Origin: AAA044-D11 sp965268555
GTDB taxonomy: Bacteria > Actinomycetota > Actinomycetes > Nanopelagicales > Nanopelagicaceae
Assembly (NCBI GenBank): GCA_965268555.1
Contig: OZ254174.1
Coordinates: 558,001-622,000, forward strand
Length of the DNA stretch: 64,000 nucleotides
Direction: 5' to 3'
Numbering within the stretch: position 1 is the first letter of the stretch; each line of letters opens with the position of its first letter. A model generated the notes under the pieces. It was given only the letters and a program-made list of their open reading frames with translations, did not search any database and was not told where the DNA came from. Of the stretch, positions 51,715-60,284 are shown piece after piece. The translations under genes were made by a program, and so were the position numbers.

Positions 51715-52302
51715 GTGAGCCTGAAACCAGCCGCAAGAATTTTAGTTGCGGAAGATGAAGCGTTGATTCGCCTTGACCTCGTTGAAATGTTAACTGAAGC
51801 TGGTTATGAAGTTGTTGCACAAGCTACTAATGGCGTCGAAGCAATTGCACTTGCAAAAGAATTTAAACCCGATCTAGCGATTCTAGATGTAAAGATGCCC
51901 GAGCTTGATGGAATTTCAGCGGCGCAAGAAATCATCGAAATCTCTCCAGTTCTAATGTTGACTGCATTTAGTCAGAAAGAATTAGTAGAGCGTGCGCGAG
52001 ATGCTGGTGTAATGGCTTATGTAGTTAAACCTTTCAGCATCAATGACTTAACACCAGCAATTGAAATTGCAATGAGTAGACATCTACAGATGCGTTCGCT
52101 TAAAGAAGAGGTAAGTGATTTACATGAACGCCTTGAGACCAGAAAAATCATCGACCGGGCCAAAGGAATTTTGATGGCCGCGATGAATCTCAGCGAACCT
52201 CAAGCTTTCGCTTGGATCCAGAGAGCCGCGATGGATCGCCGCATCAGCATGAAGGCGGTAGCCGAGGCGGTCATCTCGCCAGACTCAGCTCTAGACCGGT
52301 AG
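51715..52302 (+). CDS. pdtaR: ANTAR-domain response regulator (PdtaR-like)
   Basis: 195 aa. Receiver domain with acidic pocket (VAEDEALIRLDL), phospho-acceptor D58 (LAILDVKMPELDG) and K105 (YVVKPF), followed by an ANTAR RNA-binding domain (RKIIDRAKGILMAAMNLSEPQAFAWIQRAAM). ANTAR proteins bind paired hairpins and antiterminate or affect translation. The GTG start is one nucleotide after the tRNA 3' end, leaving no room for a Shine-Dalgarno outside the tRNA. Its cognate histidine kinase is not in the window. Similar regulator after pyk-tRNA in other actinobacteria. Confidence 0.92.
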   Translation: MSLKPAARILVAEDEALIRLDLVEMLTEAGYEVVAQATNGVEAIALAKEFKPDLAILDVKMPELDGISAAQEIIEISPVLMLTAFSQKELVERARDAGVMAYVVKPFSINDLTPAIEIAMSRHLQMRSLKEEVSDLHERLETRKIIDRAKGILMAAMNLSEPQAFAWIQRAAMDRRISMKAVAEAVISPDSALDR

Positions 52303-52343
52303 CCCACGCTCGGGTGTGGCTCAACCCCCAGGCCTGGTCGGTA

Positions 52344-52371
52344 TTTACAACATTTGTAAAAACATTTGTAA
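52344..52371 (+). promoter_or_regulatory. Repeat-containing operator candidate upstream of the livJ-like gene
   Basis: ACATTTGTAA occurs at 52350-52359 and again at 52362-52371; TTTACAA-CAT-TTGTAAA (52344-52360) is an inverted repeat. About 40-90 bp before the promoter at 52409, consistent with an activator site. The regulator is unknown. Confidence 0.45.
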
Positions 52372-52408
52372 CAATCGGATAAAGAGTGTCTAATTTGCCC
52401 AATCCCGC

Positions 52409-52436
52409 TTGAGTTCACCTCTAGTTCACCTATAAC
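52409..52436 (+). promoter_or_regulatory. Promoter of the branched-chain amino-acid ABC operon
   Basis: TTGAGT (52409-52414), 16-bp spacer and TATAAC (52431-52436). Two direct copies of AGTTCACCT (52412-52420 and 52423-52431), 11 bp apart, overlap it and may be a regulator site. The 5' UTR (about 60 nt) has a palindrome GTCCCGGGAC and a hairpin CTGTG-GAAA-CACAG (52473-52486), then Shine-Dalgarno AGGAAGG. Confidence 0.6.
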
Positions 52437-52503
52437 CTTCACTCCTCCCTGTCCCGGGACGGAAATATCAAGCTGTGGAAACACAGAAAACAGGAAGGTC
52501 TAC

Positions 52504-53661
52504 ATGAATAAGAACTCAAAGCGCGTTCTTGCTGTAGTTGCTGCATCTGCTCTTGCATTTGGAACAGTTGCCACAACACAAGCAAACGCAGCCGCAAAGG
52601 TTAAAGAAGTAACAATCATGTTCCAAGGTCCACTAACTGGTGGAGATGCACAACTTGGACAAGATCAACTTCCAGGCGCAATTTTTGCAATTGCAGAATA
52701 CAACGCAACAAATCCAAAGGTTAAGATCAAGCTTGAAAAGGCTGACTCACAATGCGACGGAACAGTTGCTGCGAACATCGCACCAGGTGTTGCTGCTAAT
52801 AAGAAGGTAATCGGCGTAATCGGAACATCATGTTCAGGCGAAGCTCGTAACTCATTCCCTTCATACATCGCTGCAGGCCTAACAATGGTTTCACCATCAG
52901 CAACAGCTGTTGGTCTAACAGATCCAAAGGCATCAGACCGCGGATACCCAATCTTCCACCGCGTCCTTGCAAACGATAAGTTCCAAGCTCCAGCACTTGT
53001 AAAGGTTGGCGCAAAGGGTGTTACATCACCTAAGTTCTACATCGTTGATGACCAGACAACTTACGGCGCAGGACTTGCACAATATGCAAAGCCAGCTGCT
53101 AAGAAGGCTGGAACAATCGTAGGTTCAGATTCTGTTGCTAAGGGAACAGCTGATTATTCATCAGTTGCAACTAAGGTAAAGGCAGCTGGAGCTAACGTTG
53201 TTCTTTACGCTGGTTACACACAAGATGGTGCAAAGTTTGTTAAGGCACTTCGCGATGGTGGCTACACAGGCGTATTCGCTGCAGGCGACGGAGTTAACAC
53301 TTCTGACCTACCAGGACTAACAGGCAAGGCTGGCGAAGGACTTCGCCTAGTTGCTCCAGACGTACCTTTCGATCTTCTTGTTTCAAAGGAGAAGCTAGCT
53401 GCTTTCACAAAGGCAACTGGCGTTAAGGTTCCTGGTCTATATGTAACTTCAACATACGATGCAGCTAACGTGTTCATCGCATGCTTGAAGAAGGGCAAGA
53501 CAACTCGCCCAGGTATCCAATCATGTGTTGCAACAGGAACATTTGATGGCGTATCAGGCTCAAAGATCAAGTTCGACCGTTACGGCGACATCATTGGTGG
53601 AGCACCAGTTGGTGAATTCGTTGTAAAGGGCGACAAGATCGACTACGTAGGTATTGCATAA
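52504..53661 (+). CDS. livJ: Branched-chain amino-acid ABC transporter substrate-binding protein
   Basis: 385 aa, type I periplasmic-binding (LivJ-like) protein. The signal peptide MNKNSKRVLAVVAASALAFG ends at ANA-AAK, with no lipobox cysteine, so the protein is released or retained otherwise. The mature protein begins VKEVTIMFQGPLTGGDAQLGQDQL and is lobed as in LivJ, with GTSCSGEARNSFP and SPSATAVGLTDP. Binds amino acids such as leucine, or possibly urea or short amides; not resolvable by sequence. Codon use is visibly biased to ACA, GCA, CCA and TCA, which fits very high expression. First gene of livJHMGF. Confidence 0.9.
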   Translation: MNKNSKRVLAVVAASALAFGTVATTQANAAAKVKEVTIMFQGPLTGGDAQLGQDQLPGAIFAIAEYNATNPKVKIKLEKADSQCDGTVAANIAPGVAANKKVIGVIGTSCSGEARNSFPSYIAAGLTMVSPSATAVGLTDPKASDRGYPIFHRVLANDKFQAPALVKVGAKGVTSPKFYIVDDQTTYGAGLAQYAKPAAKKAGTIVGSDSVAKGTADYSSVATKVKAAGANVVLYAGYTQDGAKFVKALRDGGYTGVFAAGDGVNTSDLPGLTGKAGEGLRLVAPDVPFDLLVSKEKLAAFTKATGVKVPGLYVTSTYDAANVFIACLKKGKTTRPGIQSCVATGTFDGVSGSKIKFDRYGDIIGGAPVGEFVVKGDKIDYVGIA

Positions 53662-53702
53662 TCTGCGATTTCTTCGTAAAAAAGTTCTAAAGTAGTAAAA
53701 AT

Positions 53703-53743
53703 AACGTGGCAATTCTGGTTGAATAGACCAGAATTGCCACGTT
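53703..53743 (+). other. 17-bp perfect hairpin between livJ and livH
   Basis: The arms AACGTGGCAATTCTGGT (53703-53719) and ACCAGAATTGCCACGTT (53727-53743) are perfectly complementary, with a 7-nt loop. No T run follows, so it likely stabilises the livJ 3' end or lowers downstream transcription, giving more binding protein than permease. Confidence 0.85.
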
Positions 53744-53773
53744 GTTCAATATCAAAATAGAGAATCGGAACTC

Positions 53774-54727
53774 ATGAATTTTTCTGTTGTAACTTCGCAG
53801 TTCTGGGCCCTTGTACTTCAAGGTGTCGCACTTGGCCTCATCTACTCTTTAATTTCTCTCGGCTACACAATGGTTTACGGCGTACTTCGCCTTATCAACT
53901 TTGCCAACTCAGAAGTTTTCATGGTTGGAACTTTCTCTATTCTTTTCATTCAAGTAAGTATTTTGCGACATCCATTAAATGTCGAACCCATTCACGGAAT
54001 GGCTTTGATCGGTGCCTTATTGCTCAGTTTGGTTGGCGCGATGCTGGTATGCGCGCTACTTGCGATGCTAGTTGAATTAGTTGCATATCGCAGACTTCGA
54101 GCGCACGGCACAAACCGGTTAGCAAGTTTGATTTCAGCAATTGGAACATCAATTTTCTTATCTGAGAGTTTCCGAATTTTCACACACTCAAGACCACAAA
54201 CTTCACCTCGCCTATTAGAGAAGTGGACCTTTGGGGAAATTGCAGGTGCTAACTTCCGAATCGATACCGTAATGGCAATCGTGGCTTCGATCGCAATTTT
54301 CTTCGCGCTAGACCAATTTGTGAATCGTTCACGACTCGGTGCTGCGATTCGCGCGGTATCTATGTCTGAAGAGAATTCGCGTTTAATGGGAATCAATCTA
54401 AATCGCGTGGTAACACTTACCTTCGCTATTGGTGGTTTAACTACAGGCGCAGCTGCATTCTTCTACACAACTATTTATGAGAACACACAATTTAACGTTG
54501 GTTTCAACTTGGGAATCGCAGCATTCACCGCCGCAGTTCTTGGTGGAATCGGAAATCTACGAGGCGCTTTTTATGGTGGCCTAGCTCTTGGAATGCTCGA
54601 GCAATTTGCTTCCGCAATTCTCGGATCGCAATGGAAGGCAGTAACAGTCTTCCTGGTACTAGTACTTGTTCTATTGATTAAACCAAGTGGCATCTTCGGT
54701 GAAGCTGTCCAGCAAACGAGGACATGA
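53774..54727 (+). CDS. livH: Branched-chain amino-acid ABC permease LivH
   Basis: 317 aa inner-membrane permease with eight or more helices. GVALGLIYSLISLGYTMVYGVLRLINFA is the LivH/UrtB N-terminal signature and AAFTAAVLGGIGNLRGAFYGGL its C-terminal counterpart. Pairs with LivM in the translocation pore. The ATG at 53774 has weak support; 4-bp overlap with livM. Confidence 0.93.
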   Translation: MNFSVVTSQFWALVLQGVALGLIYSLISLGYTMVYGVLRLINFANSEVFMVGTFSILFIQVSILRHPLNVEPIHGMALIGALLLSLVGAMLVCALLAMLVELVAYRRLRAHGTNRLASLISAIGTSIFLSESFRIFTHSRPQTSPRLLEKWTFGEIAGANFRIDTVMAIVASIAIFFALDQFVNRSRLGAAIRAVSMSEENSRLMGINLNRVVTLTFAIGGLTTGAAAFFYTTIYENTQFNVGFNLGIAAFTAAVLGGIGNLRGAFYGGLALGMLEQFASAILGSQWKAVTVFLVLVLVLLIKPSGIFGEAVQQTRT

Positions 54728-55758
54728 TGATTAATTTACGAGATAAAGGCGCTGAGCTTTGGGAGGGATGGAATCGTCCCAAGCGCGTTACATTCGTCTT
54801 CGGTTCAATTGGACTGGCTCTACTTTTGCCTTTCGCAGCAGACTGGGGACCAACTAGTTTTCTAAATACTCCAATTACCTCTTTCCAGAATGTTCTGGTT
54901 TATCCAGTCGGTATGTTCATTTTGATGGCGCTGGGATTAAATATTGTGGTTGGTAAATCTGGTCTACTCGATTTAGGTTACGTAGCTTTCTTTGCAATTG
55001 GCGCATATTCACAAGCAATTCTTTCGACCAAATTCGGTTGGAATACTTGGGAAGTTCTTCCAGTTGGAATTGCAATTGCAATGTTTTCCGGAGTACTGCT
55101 CGGTCTGCCTGCGCTTCGACTGCGCGGCGACTATCTTGCAATCATCACGCTTGGCTTCGGAGAAATTGTTCGCATCATCGCCTTGAATAGCAAAGAGACT
55201 GGTGGTCCAAACGGAATCGCTGGTATTCCTAATCCGCCAGCACTATTTGGTATTAAATTCGACCTGATGCATCCGCAACATTTCTTCTGGTTAGTTCTGA
55301 TCATGATTCTTCTAGTCGTCTGGATGATTCGTCGATTTACAGTTCGCAGACCTGGACGTGCTTGGGAAGCGATTCGCCAAGATGAAGATGTCGCATCACT
55401 TATGGGCGTAAATACCCTGGTCTATAAGTTGTGGTCATTCGTTATTGGTGCAGCCGTGGGTGGAGCAGCAGGAGTTCTTTACGCTTCAAAGGTCATGGTT
55501 ATCTCACCAGATATGTTTAAGTTCGATGTATCGGTATTGATTTTAGCTTGCGTTGTTTTTGGTGGAATTGGAAATATTTGGGGTGTAATGCTCGGAGCTG
55601 GAATCCTTGCCTACCTACCAGATCGTATTCGATTCATCTCTGATGCTCGCCAAGTTATCTTCGGCTTAGTTCTTATCATCATGATGAACATGCGTCCTGA
55701 TGGTTTATTACCACGTAAGAAGCGCGAAAAGATTTCAGAAAAGAGCAGCAAAAAATGA
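54724..55758 (+). CDS. livM: Branched-chain amino-acid ABC permease LivM
   Basis: 344 aa. GLNIVVGKSGLLDLGYVAFFAIGAY and the coupling region RGDYLAIITLGFGEIVRIIA are typical of LivM/UrtC; C-terminal ACVVFGGIGNIWGVMLGAGIL repeats the LivH-like motif. N-terminal cytoplasmic extension of about 25 residues. ATG at 54724 (ATGATG) overlaps livH; 4-bp overlap with livG. Confidence 0.93.
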   Translation: MMINLRDKGAELWEGWNRPKRVTFVFGSIGLALLLPFAADWGPTSFLNTPITSFQNVLVYPVGMFILMALGLNIVVGKSGLLDLGYVAFFAIGAYSQAILSTKFGWNTWEVLPVGIAIAMFSGVLLGLPALRLRGDYLAIITLGFGEIVRIIALNSKETGGPNGIAGIPNPPALFGIKFDLMHPQHFFWLVLIMILLVVWMIRRFTVRRPGRAWEAIRQDEDVASLMGVNTLVYKLWSFVIGAAVGGAAGVLYASKVMVISPDMFKFDVSVLILACVVFGGIGNIWGVMLGAGILAYLPDRIRFISDARQVIFGLVLIIMMNMRPDGLLPRKKREKISEKSSKK

Positions 55759-56531
55759 GTGAAAAAATTCTTGAACTCAAGAACGTCACAATTAAATTTG
55801 GTGGCGTTACTGCGCTAAGCGAAGTTAACTTCCACGTTAACAAAGGTGAGATTTGCGCTTTAATCGGACCAAATGGCGCTGGCAAGACGACCGTCTTCAA
55901 CGTAGTTACCGGTGTTTATCCAGTAACTTCCGGCGAGATTCTTTTTGAAGGTGTAAACCTTGCTGGAATGAAGAAACACAAAGTTGTAAAAGCCGGACTT
56001 GCGCGCACCTTCCAGAACGTTCGACTTTTTGGAGATATGACAGCGCTAGAAAATGTGATTACCGCCTCTGATGTTCACAAAAAATCTGGGTTATTCGGTT
56101 CGCTATTTGGGACACCACGTGCCCGCCGCGAAGAGAAGGCAAGCTATTCCAGAGCCCACGAGCTTCTTGAATTTATGGGAATCGATCACCGCGCTGATCA
56201 ACTAGCGAAGAACCTTCCTTATGGTGATCAACGCAGATTAGAGATTGCACGCGCTCTTGGAACTGAACCGAAGTTGTTACTACTTGATGAACCAGCAGCC
56301 GGTTTCAACCCTGCAGAGAAAATTGATTTAGCTAATACGATCAAGAAGATTCGCGATCGTGGATATACAGTTCTTCTGATCGAGCACGATATGTCACTAA
56401 TCATGGGAATCTCAGATCGCGTAGCGGTTCTAGATTTTGGTCAGAAGATTGCAGATGACCTGCCAAGTAAAGTTCAGAACGATCCAAAAGTTATCGAAGC
56501 CTACTTAGGAGTCCCTGCTGATGCGTCTTGA
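55755..56531 (+). CDS. livG: Branched-chain amino-acid ABC ATPase LivG
   Basis: 258 aa. Walker A GPNGAGKTT, Q-loop region LARTFQNVRLF, family signature YGDQRRLEIARAL (in place of LSGGQ), Walker B LLLLDEPAAGFNP and H-loop LIEHDMSLIMG. The C-terminal AYLG insertion is LivG specific. Overlaps livF by 11 bp. Confidence 0.95.
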   Translation: MSEKILELKNVTIKFGGVTALSEVNFHVNKGEICALIGPNGAGKTTVFNVVTGVYPVTSGEILFEGVNLAGMKKHKVVKAGLARTFQNVRLFGDMTALENVITASDVHKKSGLFGSLFGTPRARREEKASYSRAHELLEFMGIDHRADQLAKNLPYGDQRRLEIARALGTEPKLLLLDEPAAGFNPAEKIDLANTIKKIRDRGYTVLLIEHDMSLIMGISDRVAVLDFGQKIADDLPSKVQNDPKVIEAYLGVPADAS

Positions 56532-57249
56532 AATTAAAGATCTCCGAGTTCACTACGGAAAAATCGAAGCAATTAAGGGAATTTCTGTCATTGTAAATCA
56601 AGGCGAGATTGTCACTTTGATTGGCGCAAATGGTGCAGGAAAGACCACAACGCTTAAGACCATCTCCGGACTGCGTAAGGTTTCAAGCGGCTCAATCCTT
56701 TTTGATGGTGAAGATATTTCGAAGGTTCCAGCGCACGAGCGTGTAGATCTTGGAATATCCCAGGCACCTGAGGGGCGCGGAATTTTTCCAGGAATGTCAG
56801 TTCTTGAAAACCTTGAAATGGGTAAGTTCAATCGCAAAGATCGTAAGAAAGAGATGAAGGAAGATTTAGATCGCGTTTACCATCTCTTCCCAAGGCTAAA
56901 GGAACGTACTTCACAAGCAGGTGGAACACTTTCTGGTGGCGAGCAACAGATGCTTGCAATTGGTCGCGCACTTATGGCTCGTCCTAAAGTGCTCTTGCTT
57001 GATGAGCCATCTATGGGATTGGCTCCGATGATGATCGCAAATATTTTCCAAATTATCACAACAATTAACACTGAACTTGGAACAACTATTCTTCTGGTCG
57101 AGCAGAATGCACAGCAAGCTTTACAGCGCGCGCACCGGGCATATGTTCTTGAAACTGGAAAAGTTGTTAAAGAAGCAAAGGCATCAGATCTATTGAATGA
57201 TCCCGATGTTCGCGCGGCATATCTCGGAACCGGAGCCGCTGCGCATTAA
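56521..57249 (+). CDS. livF: Branched-chain amino-acid ABC ATPase LivF
   Basis: 242 aa. Walker A GANGAGKTT, LSGGEQQMLAIGRALM signature, Walker B LLLDEPSMGLAP and H-loop LVEQNAQQAL; VHYGKIEAIKGISV at the N-terminus. The ATG overlaps the end of livG. Converges on the thioesterase gene with the stop touching at 57249/57250. Confidence 0.95.
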   Translation: MRLEIKDLRVHYGKIEAIKGISVIVNQGEIVTLIGANGAGKTTTLKTISGLRKVSSGSILFDGEDISKVPAHERVDLGISQAPEGRGIFPGMSVLENLEMGKFNRKDRKKEMKEDLDRVYHLFPRLKERTSQAGGTLSGGEQQMLAIGRALMARPKVLLLDEPSMGLAPMMIANIFQIITTINTELGTTILLVEQNAQQALQRAHRAYVLETGKVVKEAKASDLLNDPDVRAAYLGTGAAAH

Positions 57250-57657
57250 TTAATTGCGTTCGGCAAGGATCAAGCAAGTAATTCTAGAAGTACAAGTCTT
57301 TTCGCCTGCCTCATTTGTAATGATCACTTCATAGCAGCATAAGGTCTTACCGAGTGAGATCGCAGTAGCAGTTCCAGTTACAAATCCGGTAGTTGCAGAT
57401 TTATGATGGGTTGCATTTATATCTACGCCAACTATCTTTCGATGAATACCTGCATGCAATTGTGTGCCGATAGAACCTAGGCTTTCGGCGAGAACCACGC
57501 TCGCACCACCATGGAGCAATCCCATGGGTTGGGTATTTCCTGCTACTGGCATCCGCGCAACAAGCTTTTGCGGAGAAGCTTCGAGAATTTCAATTCCCAT
57601 TTTTTCGCCTAGCGCGCCACTGCCACGCTTCTTTAAAATTTCAAGGAAATCATCCAT
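57250..57657 (-). CDS. PaaI/YdiI-type hotdog-fold thioesterase
   Basis: 135 aa from ATG 57657 (MDDFLEILKKRGSG); a longer start at 57675 would run through the divergent promoter. PMGLLHGGASVVLAESLGSIG is the hotdog active-site helix and HKSATTGFVTGTAT the strand after it. Likely hydrolyses an acyl-CoA; substrate not known. Often next to polA in actinobacteria. Promoter TAGACT on the minus strand seven bases before the ATG. Confidence 0.85.
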   Translation of the reverse strand: MDDFLEILKKRGSGALGEKMGIEILEASPQKLVARMPVAGNTQPMGLLHGGASVVLAESLGSIGTQLHAGIHRKIVGVDINATHHKSATTGFVTGTATAISLGKTLCCYEVIITNEAGEKTCTSRITCLILAERN

Positions 57658-57664
57658 GTTCGTA

Positions 57665-57681
57665 AGTCTAACCAATAGACT
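57665..57681. promoter_or_regulatory. Back-to-back leaderless -10 elements, thioesterase and polA
   Basis: AGTCTA-ACCAA-TAGACT is an inverted repeat: minus-strand TAGACT (57670-57665) serves the thioesterase (seven bases to ATG) and plus-strand TAGACT (57676-57681) serves polA (eight bases to ATG 57690). The two genes start only 32 bp apart. Confidence 0.55.
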
Positions 57682-57689
57682 CGCGGGAA

Positions 57690-60284
57690 ATGAGCGGAAC
57701 TAAAAAACTTTTGTTGATCGACGGCCATTCGCTGGCCTATCGGGCTTTTTACGCGCTCCCAGCCGAAAATTTTGCCACTTCAACGGGCCAACATACGAAT
57801 GCGATTTATGGATTTGCTTCCATGTTAATCAACCTGATTTCATCTGAGAAGCCAACGCATATTGCTACGGCCTTTGACGTTTCTCGGAAAACCTTTCGCT
57901 CTGAAAAGTTTCCAGAATACAAAGCCAATCGCTCTGCCACGCCGGATGAATTTCGTTCACAGACTAGCTATCTCTTTGACTTAGTACATAGCTTTGGTAT
58001 TAGGCACTTTGCAGTTGAAGGATTCGAAGCAGATGACATCATCGCAACGTTGGCCAAGCGCGCTGAATCTGATGGCTTCGAAGTTTTGATTTGCACGGGT
58101 GACCGAGATTCATTCCAACTCATAAATTCCAAAACTACCGTTCTATACCCAAAGCGTGGAGTCACAGATCTAGCACGCATGACCCCTGATGCGGTCGTAG
58201 AAAAATATGGTTTAACACCAGCGCAGTATCCAGATTTTGCAGCACTGCGCGGTGACCCAAGTGACAATTTACCTTCAGTTCCTGGAGTTGGTGAGAAGAC
58301 CGCCGCAAAGTGGATCGCAGAGTATGGCTCGCTAGAAAAATTGATAGCAAATGTTGAAAAAGTTGGTGGCAAGGTTGGCGATTCGCTCCGAGCTAATGTT
58401 TCAAGCGTTCTACTAAATGCCGAACTTACTCATCTGCGTAGTGACATGAGCATTGAAACTCCAATTTCAGAATTACTCTGGGACGGTATTAAGAGCGCAG
58501 AACTTTTTGCGCTTCTCGATAATCTCGAAATCAAGGCTCTCAAAGAGCGTGTGAAAAACCTTGGTGGACAAGAAGCTATGGACCCAGCGCCTAAAGTTGC
58601 GACGAAAAATGTGAAAGTCGTATCTAAGGAGATTTCATCCGAAGAGTTAAGCAAATTATTGAGCGCCCATACATCGCCAGTTGCTATCGAATTTAGTGCA
58701 CCGGAGGGAAAAATTCTGGAGTATGCAGTCGCATTAGATGATGCAAATCTTTTTATTGTTCGAGAGTCAAAAGTGGGGAAGTGGTTGCAGGAGCCTAGCC
58801 TTCCCAAATATCTGCACGGTGCTAAAGAAATTTCGCGTAATTTTCCTATAGCTGGACTCGCCTTTGATACCGAATTAGCCGCTTATTTGATTAATCCTGG
58901 TGGAAGAAATCTCTCACTTTCAGATCTAACAGAACGATTTCTGGGATTAGTAAATGCTGAACAAGAGGAGTCACTCTTCTCTACTTTCGATGGTCTAGGA
59001 GCAATCTCGGTAATGAAGTTGGTGCCGCTCCTACGTAAAGAAATTGCCGATCGTGAGATGACTAGTCTCATGAATGAACTTGAGATTCCAGTTCTAATTG
59101 AACTTGCCAAAATGGAGAACACAGGAATCGGCGTTGATCTAGAAAAGTTAGGCAAGCTCTCCGCATTTTTCAAAGGAGAGGTGGAGCGTGAAACAAGTGG
59201 TGCTCACAAAGAAGCCGGGAAAGAATTCAATGTCGGATCTCCAAAGCAACTTCAAGCTGTTCTATTCGATGATTTAGGACTTCCAAAAACTAAGAAAATT
59301 AAAACTGGATTTACCACAGATGCCGAAAGTTTAGATTGGCTATTTGCAAAGACGAAACATCCAATTCTTAAACATTTGCTTCGAATCCGTGAAACCAGCA
59401 AATTGCTCACAACTGTGGATGGGCTTATAGATGCGACAGCTAGTGATGGCCGTATCCATACTATTTTTCAGCAAACAGTTACTGCTACCGGCCGACTTTC
59501 TTCGACAAATCCGAATTTGCAGAACATTCCAGTTCGCACCGAAGAGGGTCGAAAGATTCGTGATTGCTTTATCTCTAAAGCTCCTTACGTAACCCTATTA
59601 ACTGCTGATTACAGCCAGATTGAAATGCGCATAATGGCTCACCTTTCAAAAGACGTTAATTTAATTGAAGCATTCAAGATGGGTGAAGATCTACATTCGA
59701 CAGTTGCTGGTCTGGTCTTTGGAGTAAAGCCAGATGGTGTTGATCCTGAAATGCGACGTCAGATTAAGGCGATGTCTTATGGACTTGCATACGGACTTTC
59801 TGCATATGGGCTGGCACAACAATTGGATCTGTCACCTGCAGATGCTGCAATTTTGATGGATAAATACTTTTCACGCTTTGGCGGAATTCGTGATTATTTA
59901 GCGCAAGTTGTAGTTGTAGCTCGAGAGAAGGGCTACACCGAAACCATTATGGGTCGGCGTCGATATTTGCCCGACTTAACTAGCGATAATCGTCCAAGAC
60001 GTGAAGTGGCTGAGCGAATGGCTCTCAACGCACCCATTCAAGGTTCTGCTGCGGACATTATTAAAGTCGCTATGTTGAACGTGGCGAAAGAGCTTAAAAG
60101 TGCAGGCTTGAAATCTCGCTTGTTATTGCAGGTACATGATGAATTAATCTTGGAAGTCGCCGATAATGAAACTGATGTTCTTTCGGAACTCGTCAAGGAA
60201 AATATGGGTAAGGCCTTTAAACTTTCAGTGCCACTCGATGTAAATATCGGAGTTGGAACTAGCTGGGATTTAGCTGCACATTAA
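57690..60284 (+). CDS. polA: DNA polymerase I
   Basis: 864 aa. N-terminal 5'-3' flap exonuclease domain (IDGHSLAYRAFYAL, DDIIATLAKRA, GDRDSFQL, GDPSDNLPSVPGVGEKTA), a 3'-5' exonuclease-like domain that has lost its acidic residues (typical of actinobacteria), and an A-family polymerase domain with DYSQIEMRIMAHLS, RRQIKAMSYGLAYG and QVHDELILEV. Repair and Okazaki-fragment processing. ATG at 57690, no Shine-Dalgarno, TAGACT upstream. The end overlaps the convergent MFS gene by 4 bp. Confidence 0.97.
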   Translation: MSGTKKLLLIDGHSLAYRAFYALPAENFATSTGQHTNAIYGFASMLINLISSEKPTHIATAFDVSRKTFRSEKFPEYKANRSATPDEFRSQTSYLFDLVHSFGIRHFAVEGFEADDIIATLAKRAESDGFEVLICTGDRDSFQLINSKTTVLYPKRGVTDLARMTPDAVVEKYGLTPAQYPDFAALRGDPSDNLPSVPGVGEKTAAKWIAEYGSLEKLIANVEKVGGKVGDSLRANVSSVLLNAELTHLRSDMSIETPISELLWDGIKSAELFALLDNLEIKALKERVKNLGGQEAMDPAPKVATKNVKVVSKEISSEELSKLLSAHTSPVAIEFSAPEGKILEYAVALDDANLFIVRESKVGKWLQEPSLPKYLHGAKEISRNFPIAGLAFDTELAAYLINPGGRNLSLSDLTERFLGLVNAEQEESLFSTFDGLGAISVMKLVPLLRKEIADREMTSLMNELEIPVLIELAKMENTGIGVDLEKLGKLSAFFKGEVERETSGAHKEAGKEFNVGSPKQLQAVLFDDLGLPKTKKIKTGFTTDAESLDWLFAKTKHPILKHLLRIRETSKLLTTVDGLIDATASDGRIHTIFQQTVTATGRLSSTNPNLQNIPVRTEEGRKIRDCFISKAPYVTLLTADYSQIEMRIMAHLSKDVNLIEAFKMGEDLHSTVAGLVFGVKPDGVDPEMRRQIKAMSYGLAYGLSAYGLAQQLDLSPADAAILMDKYFSRFGGIRDYLAQVVVVAREKGYTETIMGRRRYLPDLTSDNRPRREVAERMALNAPIQGSAADIIKVAMLNVAKELKSAGLKSRLLLQVHDELILEVADNETDVLSELVKENMGKAFKLSVPLDVNIGVGTSWDLAAH

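Noticed and set aside
52302..52345. Possible terminator AGCCCAC...GTGTGGCT after the ANTAR regulator
   Set aside because: Stem has a bulge and is followed by C-rich rather than T-rich sequence; not called as terminator.
52344..52371. GlnR-type nitrogen box in the ACATTTGTAA repeats
   Set aside because: Only one half matches GNAAC-like sites and the spacing is off by one; left as an unassigned operator.
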